Shown here in pieces: positions 35,701 to 44,700 of a stretch of DNA of 64,000 nt; position 1 is the stretch's first letter; every line of letters begins with the position of its first letter. The translations under genes were made by a program, and so were the position numbers. The stretch comes from Yponomeuta sedellus (Eukaryota > Arthropoda > Insecta > Lepidoptera > Yponomeutidae): NCBI GenBank assembly GCA_934045075.1, contig OW203727.1, positions 19,156,861 to 19,220,860 on the forward strand. The letters are read 5' to 3'. Under the pieces are notes generated by a model. The model ran no database searches. It was not told where the DNA came from and saw nothing but the letters and a program-made list of their open reading frames with translations.

Positions 35701-38700
35701 CGAGGATCCTCAAAAATATGAGGAAATTCCTCATTTCTAGGAAGAGGAAGATGACGAGGATCCTCAAAAATATGAGGAAATTCCTCATTTTGAGGAAGAG
35801 GAAGATGACGAGAATCCTCAAAAATATGAGAAAATTCCTCATTTTGAGGAAGTTGACGAGGAACCTCAAAAATATGAGAAAATTCCTCATTTTGAGGAAG
35901 AGGAAAAAGAATCCTCGGCAACCCTAGTTCAAAGCAGCATTTCCTCGTAGAGCAGCAGGTTATCTCACCTTCTCTTCCCAGCAGCATGTCACCTGGACGA
36001 CAGAAGCGTATTCTGATAAAACCGGGTATGCTGTCCAGCCATCGCGTTGCTGCCGCTATGACTAAGCTTTGCAGAAGGCGAACCAGTCACCACCAGGTTC
36101 TCTCACCGTTTCGTTCCCTAGCAGCCTCCCTCCGGGCCCAGAGCAGCGTTTCCTCGTAGAGTAGCGTAAGCAGAAGCTGCAGCAGCACGGAGCCGCCGGC
36201 GGGCTGCGCGTGCGCAGGCAGGCCGCGCGCCGTCGCCGCCGCCGCGTTCACGAAGCTGCGCGGGAGACAGTCCAGCGAGCGCCGGATGCACGTCAGGCAG
36301 AGTGACATGGTCTGGAGGAAAAATTGCGATGAAATTTCTTGGCGATATAATTATTATTATTTTTAAAGTCTGAAATGCACAGGCAACAAGTAGGTATTGT
36401 TACAAAGATGTACCTACTTGAAGCTTATAGCATTTTTTATACTCTACAGACCCCACGAGTGACGGGTTGGTACCACTCCCGCAAGGTGCTGACGCAGCAC
36501 ATATTTGAGACGAATCACTCAATAATGAAACCAATAGCTCTTTTCTTACGCAAATAAATTTATTATTTATCATTTCGAATGTTCGTTTTTCATGTCTGTG
36601 TTTAATGTGTCTACTTTTCAGTATGTGTGTTCTTTCTGAACGAACTTAACATTTGGCCCGCCCGAATGCAAGTTTTTCTAAACAATAATATGGACCGTAA
36701 AATTAGAAAAATTCTATTTTTTCAATTTTTGTCAACCATGTTACTAATTTTCATTTCATCCAGATCATTTTTTCAATTAACTTTTTCAAGGTCAAAACGC
36801 CAGAACTATTTCTGAAACGTCTCAGGAACCACTCTCATTTCTTTTTGAACTGCTGGGTAATGATCTGTTGTGTTCAGTGACTTATAAACTGACCTGATAC
36901 ATCGAAGCTCCTGTTTGTATAGCATTGACCAGGATAGGTGGAATGAACCTCAAGGCTGAACCAGCCATACCAAGGAGACCCGCTAGCCAAGGCGGTCTTC
37001 GGTCGCACCAGATCTGCAAAAGTAACTCTTATCTTAAGGCCAATAAGTATTAAAATAATTGAAGGTGATGAGCATATTCATAAATGAAAACGTTCCTAAT
37101 TATATCCAAATTATATTATATTTTTTGTCTTAAAAGAAGCGCTCGTGGCCTAGCCGCAGTCGTTTTTATCTTAATGTAAAATCGGGAATAAAATACACAA
37201 TGAGGCTTTTTCTAATCGGAGGTAGAGCGGTGGTAGCTCAGTGGGTAGAGGTAGAGCGGTGGTAGCTCAGTGGGTAGAACCATTGAATTCAATGGTAGAA
37301 CCAAGGACTGGCAAGCGAGAGCCCCAGGTTCGATCCCGAGTGCGGGCATGTACCAATGACTTTGTTTAATTTTCAAAGTTACGTACATTTGCGAATTTGT
37401 AGTTGCAATACCACAACTGTGAAGGAAAACATCGTGAGGAAACCCGCGGCTTGGTTGGCTCCGCACGTATTGACTAGTCTTTCCTGTGGGCTAGGCCGTC
37501 TAAGCTGTCAGGATGGTATAGGTGCTGGACAAGCCTACACCATCTATAAAACCATGTCCCATAATAATTTTTTAATAAACAGTTGATAAACAAAATATTT
37601 TGCTTATACTATTTTTATTTTTAATGCACTAACCCGTGCTAAGGACAATTTAAAAAAACCCATTTATAGGCTAAAAATTCCACCCATGCCGGGATTCGAA
37701 CCCGCGACCTCTGGCTATCCGTGCCAGAGGTCGCGGGGAAAATATTTTGTTTATCAACTGTCGTATTATATTTACCTGTCTCTTATCCAAACAGGCTGCC
37801 CAGTCTCTTCCAGAGATTTCCAATGCATATGATAAAGTTGACTTAAGTTCCGCCTTACTACCGATCGTAGCTAGCACAAAAGTTAGTGCTCCAGACACCT
37901 TGGCATATTCCTCACCAGCTAGAAGAAGAAAAAATTGTAGAAATAGAACGGAAGACTATCAAAACATAGTTTGTGGGTTCGATATCCACTGCATGGAGGC
38001 CAACGAACTTGATTTATACAAATGGCAGTCTGCGTATTTCCATATATTTGTTAGATTAGCAAAGCATAGGTATGTGTATCAACTATAAAATTATATCGTT
38101 ATCAACCCTTGTATGTCCCTACTGCTGGGGCACGGGTCTCTTCCTGCATCGCAGGAAGGTTAGGCCATACTCCACCACGGGGCCAAGTCCGGGTTGGTGG
38201 AGGATTGTAAGACAGTGGCGGGCCTTACTGTCAGAAGTTGTCAAGCCGCCCATAAGGCCTCTGACATGGCTTAACGACTGCCATTATATGACAGCCGGCA
38301 CCAACGGCTTAACGTGCCTTACGAAGCACGGAAGCGCTCAGAAAAATGCCACTAGCGGTAGTAACGGGACGCTCACCCATCCCGTACCACCGCGCCTGTT
38401 GTTGCTTAACCAAGTGATTGATTCCAATCACTCGGTTAGCGTAGGCCACGAGCGCTTCCTTCTTAAAATTATATGTTATCTAATATCGTTTAGTTGCGCC
38501 GACTACCCGTATTTCAGTTTCCGTTTCTTCTTTTCCGTCAATGGTTGTCTGGAAGAAATTACTTTTATTAATAAGGCCGCCACTTGTACTGTACTGTACT
38601 GTTATTTTATGTCTCTTATGCAATCCCTGGTGTACATGCAAGAAAGAATATACTATCTATCTAGCTATCTACTAGTTTGTTCCAGGAAATTATGATTGTG

Positions 38701-41700
38701 TTGTGTTGAAGTTACTAAAATATTTTTTCTATCGTCATCATCACTATGACCACCACCATCACCACAACTCCCCCACCACGCCATCCTTCGCAGTCTCTCG
38801 CCATTCGCATCCACGGGCTTCTTGTCGACCTGACCACATCGTCCGACCATCGGGCAGCCGGTCTACCCAGCGACCGCCGCCCGGCTCTCGGCCGCCACTC
38901 CGTTACTGCCCTGATCCACCTGCCGTCTTCACGCCTCGCCAGATGACCTGCCCATTGCCACTTCAGACTCGAGATTCGGTCACCAATATCGTCGACCTTC
39001 GTCATACGTTTCAACCCACTAGTCTGAGGCCTAGCATGGCTCGCTCTATAGCTCTTACCATTATTAGTAATGACAAACCCAACAAACCTGATGCATCCCC
39101 CTGAAACTTGCAATACCCGTCCGCCGTACACAAGAAACCCTTGCACCGTCCAGCGCAGCCGTCCACGCTGTACCACAGGCCACTGCTCGGCCACTTGGAG
39201 TTGTCCAAGGACTGGTGGCGGATCGCGTATATTAACAACAGCCGGGCGAGGTGGCAATCGCGCATCATAAGAACCTGTAGAAGAAATTGGATTTTATACA
39301 CTGAAATTAACACCATAAAACAGAATCGCTCGTAGCCCCGGCTGTGTATGTGATCTTAAAAGATCACGAATGTTCTTCTTCAGGCTTTATTAGTCCACTG
39401 CTAGACATAGCCCTCCCCTAATGAGCGCAAGGTTGTGCCATCATTGGGGGGTAGTGCCCATAATCCCCACGCTGGGCATGCGGGTTGGGGAACACAGTTT
39501 GGTGGAATTGTACTGCAGGGGGCGCTGCTGCCCACCCCCCGGTTTGTATCCGTTAGTCGCCTTTTACGACAGCCGCGGGAAGAATTTGGATTGGTGCTAT
39601 TCTCTAGGCCGACACCACACAGCCTCACCACACAGCCTCACCGCACCAAACGATCACGAATGTTATCATGTGGCAACAAGAAGGCACCTAGGGCGCGTTT
39701 AGTGCATGGATGGGTGACCGTATATGACTAACGCTAGTGGCATTATTTCGAGCGGTTCCGTGTTCCGCGCGTGTAGCTGTCCTAATACCTCTGAGTTGGC
39801 TTAACGACTGCTATCTATCAACGGCATCCGGCAACAAATGCTTAAATGTTCACTTGATATCCGTGTGTATCGAAACATAAGTCGTGGGTTTGATTCCTAC
39901 TAAAGGCAGCTGTGCTCTTACAAAGAGCCTTAGCCTTAGCTTTTCAGTGTTTGGGATATTCTCGTTCTTCCCTTCTATTACGTTACATTCCACTCTACCG
40001 AGATCAGCATTCAGACGACTTCAAAGTGTCAAAGTATGTATGCATTTGACAGCTGGAGTAGCTTAAAAAAAGGCAACTGCACTCAACTCAGTGGATACTT
40101 ACATAATAGAATCCCTGGTTACCATAGCACAGAATATCACGCACCCTAGATGATATATGTGCTATTAACCAGACAAAGTTCGTATGTGAACGCTATTATT
40201 ACAATACCTTGACCAGCAGAGGCCAAGATGGCTGCGGTTGGGCCAACATCACTAAGAGCTCCAGGCCAATGGCAGTCTTGCTAGGTAGATCCTGGGTGCT
40301 GGAGACCGTGACGTCATCGAAGTTGTCGAACAGGTTTGGGCTGACAAACGTGAACCACGGGCAGGGGCGCTCTTTGAAGGGGAGCGACGGAGGCTCAGTT
40401 ATGTCCTTGAAAGCCTGGAAAGAGATATGACACATGGCGTATTCCCGTCCTTCCTAGGTAACTCTCGCATGTAGGGGCAAGGAAATTGAAAACAGCGTGT
40501 CTACACCGCTAAATATTATGGTCTGAAGACTGCTACAGTTAGAAGACAGTTACCGGTAGAATTAATAAGCCCACAGCTACCCCTTATTTTTATGGTTAGT
40601 CTCATCTCCACTTAACGCTTGACTATTTCAACCCAGGAAAGGACAACTTAATTATCAAACGGATCATTTATATTCTGGAGTGTAATTTGGAGGTAATAAG
40701 TCTTCTACGCTAAGATGAATATGATTAGCGGACAGAGTCCTCATCACCATCATCGTCTTCAGCCCATCGATAATCAATGTTGGACTGTTCATGCAGACGC
40801 CAGTTGCTATTAATCTGCGCTGTATTTCACTAGGTCTTCCCTACGGGCTTATCGACGTCGTCACGCCACACGGCTGTTAGTCGCAGCCACCAGCGCCTCT
40901 ACATAAAAGTTGTAAATTACAAACTCTGGACAAAGAGGTAACTCTGTGAAGAAGTTATTTAGCTAGAACTGGAGATATTTAATTACCTGGTGAATGAAAT
41001 GCAGCTGCGCCCCCCTGTAGACCATGCATTTGAACAGCTCGTTGCACTTGGCGTGTACGTCTCGGACGTCACGGGACTGCTGCTGGACATCCAGGCCGGC
41101 CAAGTCCGCGCCGGTGTTGCAGATGGCCGGCAGAAGCTGCGCCACGCACAGCAGGATGTTGAGAATATCGTTTATGAGGAGTGGCGTGGTGGTTTCAGTT
41201 GTGTTCGCCTGTGGAAAAATTTTGATGGTATTTCAAAGCTTTAGTAATGATCCTACAGTTTATTTTCGCCCGGCATTCCTTTGAAAAGAGTACCTAATCT
41301 CACATGTTTTCTTTCTGACACGTGACATATCATGTCTCGTCTCTTTTGATGGCTTTTTTTGACTCTCCCACTCACACTGTTTCCTAGTTCATATCTTCAC
41401 ATCTCTTTGTTTGGGTGAGTTAACATAACATAACATTTACATACAGGCACATACATTGCTTCTGGCCCCACACTAGGATACCCTGTGTCGTGGGAACCTC
41501 TTGGTAGGCAGACGCGCTACCGAAGTCGTCAAGTTGAAAGAGTAGATAATTTTATCGAATGAATTTCATGTCTGTCGAACCGAAACGACACCGCCCCGCG
41601 GCACAGATCTCGCTCATTCACGCCAAGTGCGTGTGTGCTAGGTAGAGAAACAGGACACCCATACAGAGTGTGATTGGGTGAAAAAGTGAGATTGGGTCGA

Positions 41701-44700
41701 TGTCTCTGGGACATGACAAAATAGTAGGTCACCAGACATCTAACCGTGGTAAAGCGAAATGGCACTTGTCAGAACGACACCGTCTATACCGGTCCCGCCC
41801 TATCTACCTAATTTGCCTAAGAGTTAGGTTAAATCTCTACGGTTTTGACAACTCAACAAATCTAAGTGAAAATCCTCCTAAAGTAGAACTAAGTTTGTCT
41901 TCCGAATATCACGACAAAAAGTTAACAGACGGGAGATTGTCACGTAATAATTTGCAAGGGGTGAAGTTTCATCCTAAGATGAAGATATTTTTCGGAAGAA
42001 CCTAAGCCTAATTACTATTGCGGTTGAGGCTCCAACTCGTTAGATTTGTCTCAGAGGAAAAGTAGGGTGCTTACCTGGCAATACCTTACGTTGAGTATAG
42101 TCAGGGTTTCGTTCAGCATCCCAGCAAAAATCCTCTGCGCCATTCTCGGCGGTACTGTATCCCACAAATCTTTTTTGCTGCCTGCAGATATATAATAAAG
42201 ATAGCTTTCTTTTGGTATAGTCTAGCTAGACCAGCTCAGAGGTATAATAAGCAGATAACCTGGACAAGAAACCGCGCAGTCGGGATAAGTTTACGATGAA
42301 CATGCAAGAACCAAAATTATGTGTTATTATTGTTAATTTGATTCATGGTCTCTGCGTACCCCTTCATGATACAGGCGCGAGTTTGTATATACGAGTATGT
42401 GTGCGTTCTATAGTCCGAAAAATTCAAAATTACATGCCGCGTTCCTCGTCCATGAGACCTGAAATATTATTTCTATGCGAAGTCCGTGATTTGTTTAAGC
42501 TATTTGTCGGATGTCGCGTGTTTTGTGACGCTACACTATCAGAATTTGACAATTATATGTCGGTACGTCTTTAGGCATGAGGTCCGCATTGTAAAATTAA
42601 GGTATTAATAAATAAATGCAGTCTCCAGCAAGTAAAACTCTACATTTTTGTTAAAATGTCGCCCGTAACGAAACAGAGTAGAGTCCACCCGTGTAAAGGT
42701 TGATGTGCTGTGCTGTAGACTGTGCTTAGTGAAAAGTAGCAACTTATGTCATAAGGCCGCATCAATAAATAAGCTTCGTCACCTGTGCGGGGTTCGTTTT
42801 TTGGAACGTTTTCACACTGTTGTTTCTTTGAACTATTTCGAATGCGCTTACGCTTTCCACTTGACTATTTATACTGAAATTGAGGTGTGTTTTAAGGAAC
42901 CGTGCTGTTGTGTTATAATAAATAAGGTTGAAAATATCATCATCAACCCATTATGTCCCCACCGAGGGGCACGGGTCTCTTCCCTGAGCGAGGTAAAAAC
43001 GCTGAACACATAAAAAAGACCTTGCATGTAGAGCCACCATCCCTGCACTGATGGCGATCCAGATTCGGGTATCTTAGTGCTCTGGTCGTCAATGGGTCTT
43101 CCACCGGAGTCTTGAAGGATGTACAGGGACAACACCCTGTTGTGAAGATCCAGGACCCGCTCGCCCACCGCCTCGGCCATCGTTACGTACCGCTTGTAAC
43201 ATGCCTGAAGGGGTAGAGGAATAATCTAAGTAACTAGCTGATCCTGCAAACGACCTTTTCTCAGACCCCAAATATACAGTCTATTTATTATTACTTGTCC
43301 AATTTAGTAAACAAGATTCTAACTTTAAAATTGAGATCAGATGCCTAAACTAGACATTTTCTCGTAAATTCATGAATTATCATGAACTATGTTTATAAAA
43401 TTGGCAGCGTGTTATCTAAAAGAGTGTTCCAGGTTACTTCATTTATGGAAATATGGCAGTTTTGGACTAAAAACTCACAGTTTAAGGGTAGACTCTTGTT
43501 TACTAAATTGGACAAGAATAAATAGACTGTACAGTCTATTTATTCATACTTGTCATTCTACACTTAAACTATGACTTTTTAGTCCAAAACTGCCATATTT
43601 CCATAAATGAAGTAGGTAACTTGGAACACTCGTTTAGATAACACGCTGCCAATTTTATAAACATAGTTCATCATGATAGTTCATGAATTTGCGAGAAAAT
43701 GTCTAGTTTATGTACAAGTACAATTTTAAGGTTAGAATCTTGTTTACTAAATTGGACAAGTAAGAATAAATAGACTGTACACAAAGAAAGTCATAAAAAT
43801 CGGTGAAGCCGTTTCATAGGAGTTCAATAGCACGACACGAGATCACACTAATCACATCACATCACACTTCTTCTTCTTCTTCTTTTCGTGTCATCGATTC
43901 GACCAGTTTATATTTTTCCTGCCCAATAGTTGGCTACTGCAATTGCAGCAGCGTTGGCCTCTGTTAGGTCCTCCAGAGTGCAGAGTGCTTAGTGCGAGTT
44001 TTTAACTACTCGATTGCGTTAACGTAAACTCATATTTCTATGGCATCGAGGAAGCGCCACCTAGCGACAAGTATGGAAAATAAAATTGCTGAGTGCGAGT
44101 TGTAATGGTTTACGGTTTACGTTCGAACGGTTAACTTACTCACACTCACTACTCAATGCTTGATTAACGCTGTAGTAAAGTTATTCGATTGGATCTGTCA
44201 AACTCGCACTAAGCACTCAGGTGTGAGGGCACAATGGACATTGGAGCAGGTGCACCATGGATTGCGATGAGGCTCCACAATCACATATCTCCTCCGTTGG
44301 TGCAATATAACCCCACCTGCTTAGGTTTTGTCTGTAGCGACCTACTTGGGTCCGGAGTCGGTTGAGTGACTGCCACGTAGGCCATTGCAGATCAGAACCA
44401 GTTGGGAGCCTCCCTTGGGGGTTTACAAAGCCTGTGGGTACGGGTGTTTTAATTTCCACTGCACATCACACTAATCATATCACATCACACTGTCACATTA
44501 CACTAATATTATAAAGGCGAAAGTTTGTGAGTGTGTATGTTTGTTACTTCTTCACGTCTAAACGGCTGGAGCGATTTTAATAAAATTTGGTATGGTGTTA
44601 GCTGACACCGTAGATTAACACATAGGCTACGTTTTCCTGCGGGAAAACCTCTTATTCCCATGGGAAAATCTTATAACCTGTAGAACACTAACTGTAATAA

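Noticed and set aside
35423..35927. Frames of 117-155 codons on both strands
   Set aside because: Products of the 54-bp minisatellite; the acidic frame has internal stops.
38072..38695. 207-codon plus frame
   Set aside because: It is an antisense read through a 5S-headed SINE and a retroelement end.
44217..44459. Host exon on the minus strand
   Set aside because: The sequence is a jockey-like LINE C-terminus, with tail and target duplication.
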